A DNA stretch of 64,000 nucleotides, from contig VWPU01017872.1 of NCBI GenBank assembly GCA_013398955.1, positions 1 to 64,000 on the forward strand. Direction: 5' to 3'. Source of the DNA: Callaeas wilsoni. Lineage: Eukaryota; Chordata; Aves; Passeriformes; Callaeidae. Shown one piece after another: positions 1 through 14,000 of the stretch (its first letter is position 1; every line of letters starts with the position of its first letter). The position numbers and the translations under genes were made by a program. The notes below the pieces were generated by a model. That model made no database searches and had not been told where the DNA came from. It worked only from the letters and a program-made list of their open reading frames with translations.

Positions 1-10
1 GCGTATTAAT

Positions 11-48
11 ATAGGCAAGGAGCTCACCAGGATAGGCAAGGAGCTCAC
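11..48. repeat. Two-copy 21-base direct repeat
   Basis: The 17-base word ATAGGCAAGGAGCTCAC occurs at 11-27 and again at 32-48, a period of 21 bases. The array may extend left beyond the window. No function is implied. Confidence 0.8.
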
Positions 49-3000
49 TATTTCTGCAGCCACATATGAAGCAGTGGTGGCTGGAGGGTGCCTGCGAAGG
101 GAGGAATGGGTCTGCAGGCAGAGGGACAAGCTTTTGTGGCAACGAGCTTTGAACTCTTGCAAACATCGCAAGCCCACCTGAACTGGTTTTCCTGGGAACT
201 CTGTGAGACTCCATGGCATCCTGGCACCATGACCAGGATGATGCTGCTGCTGGGGACAAGCTGAAGCCTTTGTCTTTCCCGGGTGAGCGAACAAGCTGAA
301 GACTTTAGGTACAGCTGCCAGCATCCTTCCTTCTGGAGCAGGTCACCCCTGGCCACCAAGCCAGGCTGCTCCGTCCCCAGAGCAGTTTGTGGAACGAATT
401 TTTACACCGGCTCAACGCAATTGGGCTAAAAGAGCTGCCTCACTCATCTGAGCTCTTTGGGAAGGCTCTTGGGCTGGGGCTTTTGCTGTCCTTAGAAGGG
501 GCCACCAGGATGTGTGAGTAGAAGTGAGAAATGAGATTTCCCGGGAATAATCCTCCTACATGAAACTCAGTGGCATCTGTGAAAAGGCTCGTGTGCACCA
601 AAGACGATCCACGTGAGGGAGCGTAGGGAGATGTCTGGAGTGAGACCGTGTCCTATTAATTTGCTCAGAACTTGTGAGGGTCAGGTTCAGTGGGGTGTCC
701 AGGCTGACCGGAGAGAGAGAGGCACCGTGGGCCTGGATCACACAGCTGAGCTCGGCACAGCCCGGGGCAGATCGTGTTGCAGAGGCAGAGCCCATCCTGA
801 GCCTCTCTAGAGCCACTCCCTGCACTGACGGCTCCTGAATTGGCTGCCACCTCCCAGCAACTGGGTCATTTTGTGACAACCCAGTGAGGACCTCTGCTTG
901 AGAGCCCAGCAGTGACCAGAAAGGTGAATAAAAATAAGAGACTTCATGGGAGAGACTGCAGAGAAGGATGTCAGGAGTCTCACAAAGGCGTTAGGCAGGC
1001 GGGGGGTGTCACCATGACCTCGCCTGGAGCGCTGTGGGCAGGGCTGCACATCCCACCTCACAAATGACAGTCACAGGCACGGATCTGGAGGAGGGCTGGG
1101 AAAATAGCTCCAAGACTGGCAGACCCTGGGGCTTTTATATGCACAAGCTTGGGCCCATTTGGCTTGCAAAGCTCTGGAAGTCCTGACTCCAGCTGGTTGT
1201 TTCTGGGGTGACTGGAGCCAAAGGCTTGCTCCAGCGTTTGGGGAAGTCAGCTGGACTTTGTTTGTCTGAATGCTCTGACCTGCAGTGACATGGGCTGGTT
1301 AAAACCTGACAAGGGATGCTCTGAAATAGGAAACTCCTGCCTACATCAGGCCAGGAAGGTGTTTCCAGCTCCATGCTGTGGTCAGCATTGTGCTGTCTGT
1401 ATTTCCTTAGGCATCTGTTAACAAGCCACTGCTAAATAGTGATAATCCTCCTGCTGCAAGCCCAGGTCTGAGTGTTTGCTGCAGCAGGATAATGTCCCCA
1501 GCTAGAGAGTGTGTTTGGAGCCCATGCAATGGCCCACTTAAATCCACGTGAGACTTGAAGGGTCTTGGCAAAGGAGCAACCTAAATCAAATTAGGAAGAC
1601 AAGGGGATGTTCCCATGAGCCACTGCCTCGGAGTGAGCCCACAGGACTTGAAACAATGATGTTTCCTTTGCCACGGAACAGTAGAAATAGGTAATCCAGA
1701 TTAGTTGCTAAGAGCCTCCAGGAGGTAGGATTAGTAAAAGGAAGAGTCTGCAGCACTCAGCTGGCAGGATCTCACCAGCAAAAGGGTACGGCCATAACGG
1801 TGCCTTTGCAAGTGTCTGCCTGGTCTCAGAGGGAGAATCACGGAAATGGCCATGAGAAACTCTCCAAGGGCCACAGAAGCAATGCTTATGTGTATAGGAG
1901 ATGTCTGTGAGTCTGCACCACCTTGGCTCTCACTCCAAACATCATGATTAAAGCAGCGAGCTTACTAATTTTGGTGTTGTTTTGGCATAAAGCATTTGTT
2001 TCATCAGTAGATGTTTGAATTCACACAGACAACGTGAGCAATAAAATGGTGTTTCGTACGTCAAGTTTGTTTTCGCTTTAGAGAACTGGTCAGAAATGGA
2101 AATTTCTGTTTGAAGACGTTTGAATTCCCAGTTATTTGGGTCCTACATAAGTCAGAATTTCTGATCAGCTTTCAGAGGCGAAGCGTCTGCCCTTCATGGG
2201 AGTAGATTGGTTCTGCACAACAACGGTGCTCAGCAGCTCAGGGTACCTGGTTGGACTCCATCCTTGGTTCAACTTGGTGTCTGACCTCACCTTGTTCCTC
2301 TTCTCTCCCTGGGGCTTCTTTCCTGTCTGCTCATCTGGAAAGCTCATCGAGACTGGAAAAAAAAAGACCCAAAGGAAATGAACCTGTGCACCACCTAACC
2401 CCTGATCCCGGGGTGAACATGGCATCCCACTGTGGAAAACACCCCCTGGACACCGAGAGCAGTGTTAGAGACAAGATCTGTGCTATTTTCTCCAAAAACA
2501 CAAAGCTCTGGAACACTGATCTGCTTGTACTGAAATCATTGTTGCTTTTGAAGCAGCCGTACTGGAGGCAATGTTTGTGCCTCCAGGGCCTCCAAAAACG
2601 AGAGGAGACAGCAAAAAAATCAATGGGGGTTTGGTGGAGGAGGTTTCCGAGCTGCCTTTCCCAGTGCTCTTGGCTGTTGATAGGAGTGTTTGAGGTGCCA
2701 CACTTGGTGAGGTGTGGGCACTTTGCCTCCATCGAAGGTGGGGAGAAACACCTGCAATACAGGGCTTGGAGTGCAGAAATAGAGGTCACAAGGCGTGAGG
2801 GTCAGTTTTCCCTTACAGGAAGGAGGCGAAGAGTCTGACTCCCGATTCCTTTAGGCAGAATAACCACAAGGAGAGGGGGTCCATGTAGGTCAGCAGTGTT
2901 TGGATGGGAGCTGAGCAAATGGGGGCACCTGAGAATCAGGTGTCTTTGTTTGAAGATGCAGGTGTTTGAGCAATACACCTACCCGGTGCTGCTCAGAGAT

Positions 3001-5473
3001 CACCTCCCAGTCCCAATGTCCCTTCTTGTTGGCATCAAGTGGTCAGGGATTGCAAAGTGCTAGTCCAGCCCTTGCCAGAGGGACGAGCTGCTGCGGGATC
3101 CTCTCTGATACATCCCTTCCCTGCCCCTTCCCTCCAGGCACAGCAGTGCTGAAGCTCCCAGAGCCTGATGGAGAACCAGAGCATGTGCAAACTTGCTCTG
3201 TGTCCTTCCCAGCCAGTGATTTGGACTAGGACCTAACCCCAGTCGTCATCTCTGCCTGGGATAAAGGGAGTTTGTTTCTGCCTTAGCTCATTGCAGTATC
3301 TCCTGCTGGCAGACTTTCCAATTAGGGAGCCAAGTGGGAGTCAGGAGAGACCCCAGGGTGGATTTCACACTCACTCTTTATTTATATGTAAACCTGGATG
3401 CAGGGCTGAGCTGCTGAGAGTGGGAGCAGGAGCACCGAGGGGGAGAGGCCAGCCCGGAGAACAGAGGTCTTTGCAGCTCTCATTTGCAGTGTGTGGGGGA
3501 CAGAGCTGAGAGAGAGGCAAAGTCTGGCTCGTCTCTCCCACTGCTTCAGCTCATGGGCTCTTCCCAGACCCTGCTTGTGTCTCCCAGAACGGCACTCGAG
3601 CATCTTTGAATATCGGGGATGGCAATTTCTCCCCTGGTGACAGATTTGAGCATCCCTATGTGCCCCAGTACCCACCTGGAGCACACACAGCGTGGGGGTG
3701 CATGGCCTGGCTCAGGTGGGTTATGGGGTCTGACCCTGCACTCTTCCACTCTTGTCTTTGGCACTCCAGTGCCCCGGAGCTGAGCTCCAAATGCCTCTGC
3801 TGTACCCCAACATCGATGGTGCTTCTGACCCTACAGAGGGGTCAGAGGAAGCTGACCAGCAAGGGAAGCAAGGGAAACACGGGCAGAGGAAGGTGGCACA
3901 GCTGGAGGGCACAGTCATGGGGCAGGGAGCAGTGGATGCTCCAGGCAAGGCTGGAACACCTTCCCTCCCGGCCTTCCCCATTCTCTGTTCCCTTCCGTTT
4001 CCATTGGGTGGGACCCTTTCAAACTGCCAAAAAACACTGGCCTTCCTCTCTATTTAAAAAAAAAAAGAAAAAAAATTAATGAAGGCAAACAGATGTGAAG
4101 TTAAAACCTGGAGGGAGCAATTCTTCCCTGGCCAAAAAGGATGAAAGCGTTGCCCCTGTGGGCAGCCCGCGTGTGAGTACCCACCATTCGGGGGGGTGAG
4201 TACCCCAAAAAGGCAGCTCCACACTGAACCGTTCTGGTCACCAGGGCCTCTTTGCCAGGCTCGCACAAGGGCTGTTTTCCAGGTGCTGTTGCCGTGCTTT
4301 ACGGTGTGATTATGGCTGCACAAACAGTTCCACTGGCTCAGCTGCTCCCTCCCCTCCTTCCCTTTGTCTGGGAAAAGCGATGTCTCTCCAGCTAGTTTTT
4401 CCTGGCATCCGAGCTGGATGACAACTCCAGGAGATCAAAACACAGCGTTGGTGGGTTGGTCACTGTAATGACAAGATTTCGGTCAGCTGGTTGGGTGCTG
4501 AGTTAAGCCAGGTGCTTAGTTAAGCTTGCTTTAGCTGGTTTGCTAAGCAAAGCACCTCTCGGGTGGGAACAAGGACATGCAGGCTCAGCACCTGGTTTCC
4601 AGCTCCTCGTTTTGCATCAGGGGAGTGTTTGCTACCTGGCCATGCTGTTCCTCACTGGAATAGGGGTAACGGGATTTCTTAGCTTGGCAGGTGTGCCGGA
4701 AAGATAAATTCAGCAATATTTGGAGGGTATCGCAAGACTCCAGCTTTACTGCGAGCCACAGCATTTCTCATCCACACCAGTGAACTGCAGCTACCTCTCA
4801 TGAACAGGCGGAGCAGGAAGAGACACCTGCGGGGTGCCTGAGAAATCCAGGAAAAGATGAGCAGCATAGGGAATGCGAGCAGGGATTGCTCACTCTCCCT
4901 CCCAGCTGAGAAGCAGGGGCATGAGGCAAAGGCAGTGAGTTGAAGCAGATGGATGGAAGCAATTTTTCGAGGAACGTGCTGTGGTGCTCTGGAACTCCTT
5001 AATAAAGGGGCAGCAAAGCATTAGTGTGGATGCAAGATCGTGGAAAAGGAACCCATGGAAAAGCACGCACTCTGCAGACAGCATCTGGATCAGGAACACC
5101 AGAGAGAGACTGGGAAAGTGCTGTGGGAAGTACAATGTGTTTGTTGTCTTCTTACACCCCAGGGAAGGACGTATAGGAGAGATCCTTCCCCTCCAGCTGC
5201 TGCTGGAGACACGGCCTGGGCAGGACAGGCCTTTGGCTGGCAGTGCCACCGTTCTCGTGCGAGGCGAATTGTAGACCCTGAGGTGAAACAACACATAGAA
5301 CAAAGTGGAAGCCCACGTGTCACCGTTATCCTGGGTCCTGCAGGGTGACACCCCTCCAGGAAGGGCTGCTGGTGTTCACTGAATGGGCAGGTCTGGAATG
5401 GAAAGCTGTGGGGTGCAAAATGTGCTTCCAGACAGGTCTCTGCTTTCATTTCGTGGTGTTGCAGGTCAACAGA
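49..5473. other. Unassigned noncoding DNA
   Basis: No gene, RNA or recognisable transposon was found here. The open frames are short, overlap on both strands and match no family I know; the longest are 195 codons at 2251-2838 on the plus strand and 153 codons at 4890-5351 on the minus strand. An A-rich run sits at 4048-4076. The stretch looks like ordinary intergenic or intronic bird DNA, though short exons cannot be excluded by eye. Confidence 0.6.
4048..4076. repeat. A-rich simple sequence
   Basis: A run of eleven A, then G, then eight A, just after TATTT. It could be the tail of an old plus-strand retrocopy, but no parent sequence is recognisable upstream, so it is called simple sequence only. 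Confidence 0.7.
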
Positions 5474-5640
5474 TCATAGAACAGTTTGGGTTGGAAAGGA
5501 TCTTAAAAACCATCTCATTTCAACCTCGTGCCATGCGCAGGGACACCTTCCACTAGCCCAGGTTGCTCTCAGCCCCATCCAACCTGGCCTTGGACACTTC
5601 CAGGGATGGGGCAGCCACAGCTTCTCTGGGCAAGGGTGGT
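5474..5640 (-). mobile_element. CR1 LINE fragment, 3' end, minus strand
   Basis: The plus strand shows the reverse complement of an avian CR1 tail: CATAGAACAGTTTGGGTTGG, then the GGATCTTAAAAACCATCTCA block, the variant of the usual 'CCATGGGCAGGGACACCTTCCACTAG' segment, and the 'ATCCAACCTGGCCTTGGACACTTCCAGGGATGGGGC' region. About 167 bases are recognisable before the match decays. It is a 5'-truncated non-LTR retrotransposon copy with no coding capacity. Confidence 0.93.
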
Positions 5641-8600
5641 CAAGGGAGGCCTCGGAACAGCTCCTCAGATGGATCCCTGCCATGTTCAGGTGAACTGGGG
5701 CAGCTTTGGGGGTGGACAGCACCACAGTGGGATGTAAACTGGAGTTGTAAGATGAGATAAATAAATATGATGCTCAGAATAGGATTCTCATACATTTGAG
5801 TGCAGACCTATCCCTTAAATCTTTGTCCGTGCCTAAAATGGCCTCAAAACAAGGGGGATCTATGAGCCTATTGCTGATTTTCAGAGCCAAATCAAAGTCC
5901 CAGGGAGTCAGCAGGCATCCAGCAACCAAGCTGAGTCAGAAAGCACCTTTGGAGCCAAAACCCCAGGACCTAAAAGGAGACGTTGCCATCTCCTGCAGCC
6001 TGAAGTGGCCCCCAGCTGAGCAATTCCATCCCCTCCCCAGGACCAGGAGAGCCAGCGGGCAGCCCCTTCAGCACTCGGCCGCTGCATTATTGAAGGGCCC
6101 GGGCGCAATTAGCGAGGCACTGGAGAGCAGCCAGCAGGGACTGCAGGTGTTGGTGCCTCCCCGGGGCACGGACACCGCGAACAGCTGGGCTCCACCTTCC
6201 TGGCTTGCAGCTCTCAAGGGCGCTCCCAAAAATAGGCTGCTGCAATCACCTTGGCCAGAGACCCTGCTGACACAAATCACCCTGGCAGAGCGGCGGGACG
6301 AAGAAAACATTGTGATTTGCACAGAGACGAGAACAGAGCCGACAGAAGGGTGATGATCATGACAACTTGCCTCTCCACAGACCCGGTCCGTCTGGAGGGG
6401 TAGTTCTGGATCAGTGCATCATGGATGTAACCATCCTAACCCCACCAGTTTGTCTTATTCCTTCCCTGTAACACCAGCTTTCCCCCCATCGCTCCTGGCC
6501 CTACTGGATCCTGTGTTGCTGCCCCGTCTCACCACCAACCAAACCTGTTTTGCCGTACAGCCCCTGGCAGAAGCACGGAACTGCCAGCAGCAGGTGCTGA
6601 ATGTTGCTTTCCCACTGTAATTAGCAGGCTGAGCTCCTCTCCTCGGCTCTCTGATCTCTGTTTTCATTGCTCGCTGCTGCTCACGGGAAATGTGATAGGC
6701 AGTATCCAGGGTCTTGTGTCAGCAGCAGGCGCTGCTAAGCTGAGCACCTTAGCAACAGGGACGGGACGAGGTGGGAATACTTCAGGCAGAGAGGTACGTG
6801 AGACACCTCTGGGCGGGCACCTCGCTGAAGGGACACCTCAGTTCTAGCTGCTGCGGAAGTTTCCAAGAGCGTTAATGACTGGAAAAAAAGGAAGGGTGTT
6901 CGGGATGCTCTTGAGAGAACCAGTGGCTGTATCTGTGGTCGGCATTTCCCAAGGACCAGCGTAGTGAGGCTGGCTCAGGTGAGCCTGCCTCCTCCACAGC
7001 CACTAAAGCTGTCCCACAAGACACTGCATCACTGTTTTTCTGCAGCAGGCACAGCCTGACTCATCTTTGGGAGGCATCCTCCAAAATGTCACTGCGAACA
7101 AACCTGCTTGGTTTCTGTCACTACCTGCCGGGGACTCGGCTGAGGGAGGAGAGAGGCAGGCTGTGGGGCAGGCTTCCAGGCTAGCTCCCATCCCCGCTGC
7201 TCTCCCAGGATGTCCCTAAATGCCTCCAGGGAGCTGGTTGCCTTCCCAGTGCTGCCTTGCCTCATGCCCTGCTGCTTCCCTGTGTGTGCCCTAAGGCTCT
7301 CTTGTGTCTGGAAGGGGAATTCTTTAGTGGTGACCAAACTCCACTTGATCTAACTGTGCCTGGGGGACTGGTGAGGGTGAAAGACACCTTTCTTTGTGTT
7401 TTAAGTGGGGGATTTTGAAGCCCTGGACCTTCAAAATGGAGGCAGAAGATGAGACATATCATTGAAAAAGGCTTTGTTCTCAAAAGAGCTCAAAACTGTG
7501 ACCTTCACTGTCCCCATTCACTCAGGTCCCACAGCTGCCCTTTGGGGCTGTGTCTCAGAAGCAAGAAGATCTTTAGTGGCCCAGAAGCCACCAGGACACT
7601 TGGCAGATGGCTGTTAAGAGTGGGGTCTTTTCCCATCTTCCCTTGGAGAGATCCCTACCAGGACACCCTCTCCCTGGTCCATCATCACGTCTCTGAGCTC
7701 ACTGCTACTCGGTAAATACCTTCAAAACTCAGGATGCCATGCACGGGTAAGAACAGTTTGGATTTTGTTCAAAAACAGGTCAGAAGAGCTCTTTTCACAG
7801 CTAGAGTCTGTGGTAAATACAATGAATGTTCAGTTTGTATGTGAGCACCACAAAAGCCAGGACAGAGGCAACCCCCAACCCCACTGAGGACTGTTTGGAA
7901 GACATGTGCTGGGCACACTGTGCTTCCAAAGGATAACAGGCCCACGGGGTCACTGGACAGAGCATTTTGGGACTGGAGGCAGTAGCAATGACACCAGAGA
8001 GAGCCTCACTCTCTCCCTGAGAAAAGGGAAGGAGAGCCAGGCGGAGTTCAGATGAGGATGAGGAGGATGTTGTGGGAGCACTGGATGTGAATCTCCGAGC
8101 AGGAGGGGCAGGACCCCCAGGAGGCTCAGCAGGACCCCGTAGGAACCAGTAGCCCACTTGGCACTCAGTGTTGGGTGGACAGAGACATTTTGTGGTGAAG
8201 GCTTTGTCTTTCTCAGCCTCCCCTTAGGACATCGCTTCTACCCCCATAGGCCCCTCATGACAAAGTTGTCTCCCCCAGCCCAGATGGGGAGGGGCTTGGC
8301 TGTACACACCCGTCTGACACAGGAGGAGCCCACGGGAAGGCTGGTCAGTGTGTGGTGGTCTGGGGAGCACACAGGGCATGGCTGGAGAGCTGCGTGAGCT
8401 GGCCAGTCTGCTCCAAACAATTCCCAGTAGCAAAGACCTGAGCTGTGCTTAGAGCTCCCACTGGTGAGTACCTGGATGGAAGCCAGTCAGGTCCACCTGA
8501 GCCAGGGGCAGGTCTCAGGCTGGGCTGGAGAGCTGTGAGAGGAGAGGCAGGAATGGGCTGGGTGTTGTGGACACCCCGACTGGAGCATCTTTCACATGGC

Positions 8601-10764
8601 TGTGCTTTGCTGTGTCTCGGTGCAGACTCTGCCTCCACGCGCTGGGCACGTCCAGGGAGCAAAGCCCCTCAGATCCCCAGGGAGGCCTAAGGAATGTCGC
8701 ACACATTGGCCCAGCTGGGGACTGAGCAAGGCCAGGGATGAGTCCCTGCACGCCTGGGTCTTCACAGCAACCCAGAAATGGTGCCTTGTGTGCAGTGTTC
8801 CCTCACAAGCACTCAGCCCTCCTCTGCTGCGATTCACCGTGGGGGGACGGGCACCAGGAGGAGGAATTTGCTGGGTGTGAGGAAGTGACTTGAGCTGTGG
8901 CACAAAAACTCTCTGGGTGGGTGTCATGAGCACACGCTGGGGAGTATCCCGTGGGCCCGAGCTCAGAGCTACATATGCTGCTCCTCTGCCAGCACCAAAC
9001 ATGGCACCTGGCATCTGCTCAGCTCAGACCCCATTGGTACAAACAGGCGGTAGGTGGAAAGTCCAAGCCCACAGCACAGCCCATAAAGGTCGTGTTTTAT
9101 TCTGGCTGATCTCCTTCGCTTGCCTCATCTCCTGGAGGAAAATGAAGTGATAAACAGCCAGCAGCACAGTTTTGTTAAAAACAAACCAGGGCAAACAAGC
9201 AAGGGATAATTCTCTCTCTGGTTGGTGTGGGGAGTTCTGCTGAGCGGAGAGCGATGCTCCCGGGACAGACGTCACTCCAAGTCCTGCGTGGCCAGCAGAC
9301 AGTGGCCAGCTCCTTGCTGAGACAAAATGGCTGGGCTCAGGGTCTTGCTTCCTGGCTGGTGTCCTGGGGAACCTAAACACTTTTTCTACTTCTGCAGGAT
9401 TCATATTCCTGCATTTTCCAGGTTCCCATTGAATGGTCCCCAATCCCAGGCTTTGCTGAGCCTGACTGTGGTCTGTGCCCAGAACAAGGGGCTCTCCCCA
9501 TGGTTAAGACAGCTCAGAGGCACGAAGGAAGAATTGAGGACAGTCACCTTGTCTGTCTGAGCCCTTGCACAGAGCAGAGCAGGCAGGGAAGCAGGGGAGG
9601 GAAGCCTGGGAGAGGCAGGGATGGCTGCAGCATTCTGGGCCTTGGAGAGAAGGAAAACAGGAAAGGGAGAGCATAGAAAGGGGTCCTGGGAGGTGAAGAT
9701 GTGCAGAGCAATCACACGCACTTGATAACGTGCAAAGAGGAGGGGAAAGGACGGTGCTGGGCCGGGAGGTGGTTGCTCCTCCTGTTTTAATTCTTACCTT
9801 CCTCCCCCAAGTGCCAGGATCTCCACGTCTTTTACAGGGCTTTACGATCCCAGAACCTGGCAAACCGAGGCACTGAGAAGTTAAGTGAGGCCACCAGAGA
9901 AGATGAGAAGGGATTGTGTTACTCTTTTTTCCCCCTGAAACAAAGCAGAGCTGTCAGTTGACACTTCCCGCGCTGCCCCAGCTCCAGAGGGCTGCTGGGG
10001 CCGCTTCCAGCAGACAAGAGACGTCACGGAAGAGACAAGAGCCGTGGGGTGAGGCGTGGGATTCCTGCAGTGCAGGGTCCTGTGCAAAGCGGTGCCTGGA
10101 GTCGATGTCCTCCCACCAGAGCAGGGAGAGGCTGTTCCGCTGCCCGCGCCTCCCGCCAAGCTCAGGGCCGGGAAGCTGCGAGCCCTGGCAGCCTGGAGGC
10201 GTCCTGGGAACCTGGGTTTGGAGGCTGCCTGCTAGGCAAAGGGTTAGGAAATCGGGCAGGCTGCCACCAAAAGTCTGCCCGGCTTTTGGCAAAAGTCTGC
10301 CTGAACGATACAGCTCCCTGAAACATTTCAGCGCTGACAAATGTGTGTTTTTCTGTTGTGTGGGGTTTTTTTAAATGAAAAGCCCAACTCTGCTGCGTTG
10401 AAAACTTGCCCGACTGGCCGGAGGATGGCTCAGCCAGTCCGTAGGGGAGCGGGGCAGCAGGCCCTTCTCCCGCACACTGGATGCCTATTGTTCTCCGGGC
10501 AGGGCAAGACGATGGCAGGCATTAACCATAGGAGTGGACAGGAACCCCTGGGCCATCACAGCTGGAACACCACCTGCATGGGCAGACCCCTACTCTGTGT
10601 CTGTTTCAGCTGGGTCTGGCCAACCTCCACACCTCCAGACTGCAGGATGGCTTCCCAATCCCTGGAGCAGACCCAGGCAGGCAGGAAAAGGCTGAATCCA
10701 CCTGCATGACCCATTGGCTGGCACTGCAGCACCAGCAGGATTTTGCTGTCCCTTACCCATCCTT
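5641..10764. other. Unassigned noncoding DNA
   Basis: No gene is recognisable. The longest frame, 185 codons at 5796-6353 on the plus strand, lacks any familiar domain. A GCTGAGTCA site lies at 5930-5938. A GC-rich patch at about 9990-10310 holds a CRE-like core (GACGTCAC near 10020) and a repeated AAAAGTCTGCC word at about 10268 and 10290 within a small CCAAAAG/CTTTTGG hairpin. Otherwise the sequence is unremarkable. Confidence 0.55.
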
Positions 10765-10769
10765 GGGGG

Positions 10770-11016
10770 AATGGCTGTAAACTGACAGAGGGCAGGGTTA
10801 GATGAGATCTCGGGAAGGAATTCTTCCCTGTGAGGCTGGTGATGCTCTGGCACAGAGAAGCTGTGGTGGTCCCATCCCTGGAAGTGCTCAAGGCAAGGTT
10901 GGACAGGGCTTGGAGCATCCTGGGATAGGGGAAAGCGTTCCTGCCCTCGGCAGAGAGTGGAACAACGTGAGCTTTAAGGTCCCTTTCCACCCAAACCGTT
11001 CTGTGATTCTTTGATT
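10770..11016 (+). mobile_element. CR1 LINE fragment with 3' terminus, plus strand
   Basis: From the block resembling 'AAACTGACAGAGGGCAGG' the sequence follows an avian CR1 3' region: AGGAATTCTTCCCTGTGAGG, CCCATCCCTGGAAGTGCTCA, GGCAAGGTTGGACAGGGC, then TTTAAGGTCCCTTTCCACCC and the terminal TTCTGTGATTCTTTGATT tail. The copy is 5' truncated, about 250 bases long, and ends at the normal CR1 terminus. It is older than a perfect copy: several substitutions and small indels are visible. Confidence 0.93.
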
Positions 11017-14000
11017 CCCACTTCCCTCTCTGTGTCTCGGCGCTGAGGACTGTCCCCGTGATGTGACACGGAGGGACACGTGAGCCCTCTTTGCTGGGGA
11101 TCACATATGGTCTTTAACGGCTCTGGGCACCAAACCGAGCGTGGCAGGAGGGGGTGAGGGGAGCTGGCAAGCTGGCCATGTCTGGGTACAAATCCCGCCG
11201 CTGAGCACCGGACCGGCCTCAGAGTCCCCACTGCTGTCACCTTGGCTGCACCAGGCTCCCCCGGCCCCTGCGCTGTCCTCCGCTGCTTCTCATCTGCTTG
11301 TTATTCATGGCAGGGGGCAAGGAGCCTCCTCCCGCCCCCCATTCACTGTGCGGACCATCCCCATAGCCCCAGAAGGTTGAATTTAATGCTGGGGGATTTG
11401 CAAGTCAAGAATTCCTGCGCCCACACAATGCGCAGCTGGGCTTTGAAAAGGCGTCAGGATTAAAATGCAACCGCAAACTTGACAAACCGGCGCAAGGGCC
11501 GCAGACAATGGGCTGCAGCTCCCTGTTATCATTCACGGCGTGTGAAGGACCAGCTCGGCGGGTTACAAGTCATGCGCTGGAGATGCTGCTGGCCTGGACA
11601 CCAGCGGGGAGGGCTCCTTTGTGCGGCTCTCGCAGTGGGGAGCAGCCCAAAAGACAGGCTGAGCCGAGAGACATCTCCGCTCGCAGCCGGGGGTAAGGAG
11701 GGCAGCGTGACAGGGACCCTCCACCACCGCCTGCGGGCTCTGAGCTCCTGCCTGGTCGGGATTCAGCCGCCCCGGGGGGCTCCAGATTCACCGGGCTTTG
11801 CTGGATGGAAATTAAGGAGCTTTTCTTTGATTCTGTCCCGAAACTGTAACTTGGTTTATTCAGGAGTAATAAAGCACACGGAGGCTGGGGGGATTCGGGG
11901 CAAACAGGGATGCCAGGACGGGGCAGAGGGTTTCAGATGATGACGGATTAGATACAGGTCAACCGTGTAATAGTGAGGGACAATGCCACCTGGGGCTGGA
12001 ATAATTAACACTCCGGAGTAAAGCCGGCAAAACAACCGGCTGGATCTCCCCGTGGGGAGCAGAGAAACACCTTCCCCAGCCCCCCGAGCCAACCCAGCCT
12101 GCTGCTGATCCTGGGGCACTTGGGGCACGGCTCTGCCGTGGCCCCGGGGGAACACAGGGCAAGGGAAGGTCTGGCAAAAAAGAGACTTGGGCCTGGCCAG
12201 AGCGGTGGGAAGGAAGGAGCCACCCAGGAGGTGATGTGACAAGTGTGGGGTCCTTGTGTGACTGTCATGGCTAGGATCAATTATTTTAATGAGCCCATGG
12301 ACAAAGGTCAGGGAGGAATGTAATGTGTAACGTCAGTCGGGTCCTCATGCTGGGTACGTGCTGGCTACTGCCATGGCATTCCCATTCCAAGGCAGCAGCC
12401 ACCCAAACGTCCCTGTCTGGAGGACATGGGGCTGGGTCTTCACCTGTCCCAACACTCTGGTGTAAAATTGGATCAGGTGATCAGCCCCTTCCCAGCTGCT
12501 TTCCCACCATCTTCCTGTATGCACTTTCTGCACAGGAGTGGGCACAGCTTCCCTCTCGGTACATCAGAATTTAGGGAGCATCAGAGGCTGAGATTAGAAG
12601 GAAAGAGGATTTTCCTCTCTCCTTGGGCAAGGATAGGTGTGGGGGTAACCCTTCCCCCTTTCCAACAGATATAAGCATGGGTGAGCAAACTCCATCCTGG
12701 AAGATGGAACTGTGCACGAGCTATACTGACCTCCCAGCACCTCTCAAAGAGCACTGTCCATGTGCTGGGCCAGGTCTGGAGGGACCAAAAAAGCCCAGAG
12801 CAGTCCTCAACACCAAATGGCACCGTGCCATTTAGGCTGTACAGGAGAGGTTGGTTTGGTTTCTCTTTTTTACACAAAAGCTTGGTCCTTCACTCAAAAA
12901 GGGAACTTTTCAAAAATGATGCAAAACTGACAATGTTGGAATTTAAGACTGTTTGTTGGGCAGCAAGAAGCTGTAAAAATGTTATTGGATGGAGGATTGA
13001 CATTTTTCCTGTACTGGAGGGGAGTTTTGTAGCCATTTTGAGGCTAGTTTAGATAGCTGTGCTAGACAGCAGAACACATCTGGTTTTCGAGCTGGCACAG
13101 CTCAGAGTCACAGGGAGACTGAGGCTTTTACCTGACTCTGCCCAAATCTTACACGTCAGGACATGAGCTTTAGCAAAGTGGCCTTTGCCTGACAGGGAAA
13201 TCAGAGCTGTGGTGTGGGATCTGTCTTAGCACAGTTCTCTGTGTCACACAGACTGAGCTTTTTAACCACTTAGAGAAAAAGCTCATAAGCAAATTCATCT
13301 GGTACCTACCCCCTGGGCCAGCACCAGCAGCTTTTTCCTGCTGGTGACTCCATGCCCAGGTCTGAACTGCAATTTGAAAAATGGCATTAATGACCAAACA
13401 CCTTTTCTGCCTGCAGTGGTGCCCTATAAAAGTGTTTCTTGCTGATCTTGCAGTCTGCTCTCTGTCCCATGGAAGTGCTGGTGTCTGACATGGTGTCCAC
13501 CCTGCAGGCCAGGGGTGCTGGTGTCCACTGGTGACCGCCACAACAGAGCCAGGCTCACTCCAGCATCACGGGCAGAGGCTGCCCTGGAATGAGAGAATGC
13601 TGAAGTAGAAGGGCAGTAACTCATGGGACTGAAAGAGGAAATGATGCCGGGGTGTTGGGGAGCTGCTGGGGCAGACTGGATCTGCCTGCAGAATCCCCAC
13701 AGCCCACAGCAGGCCAAGCACCCACGCAGGCTCACTTTGGGAGTGCATTTTTAAATTAAAACAACAGCAGAGCAGCAAGAACTACAACTAAAGAAGAGCC
13801 CTGGCCCTTGTAATGGTAGGCAGTGTCTGGCCCCCCAGTAATCAGGTCCTAAGATGCTGCTTCTATATAAAAACCGCTGCATCTGCTTCATCCCCCCACC
13901 TCACATGGCCAAGTGGCACCCACATGGCCCTTCCTGAGGGACAAATGCCAAGGGCCACCTTCCTCCTGCTCGGCCCCAGCGTGTCCATGCATTGCATAGC

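Noticed and set aside
13421..13440. TATAAAAG as a promoter
   Set aside because: An isolated AT-rich word with no CpG island, initiator or following gene.
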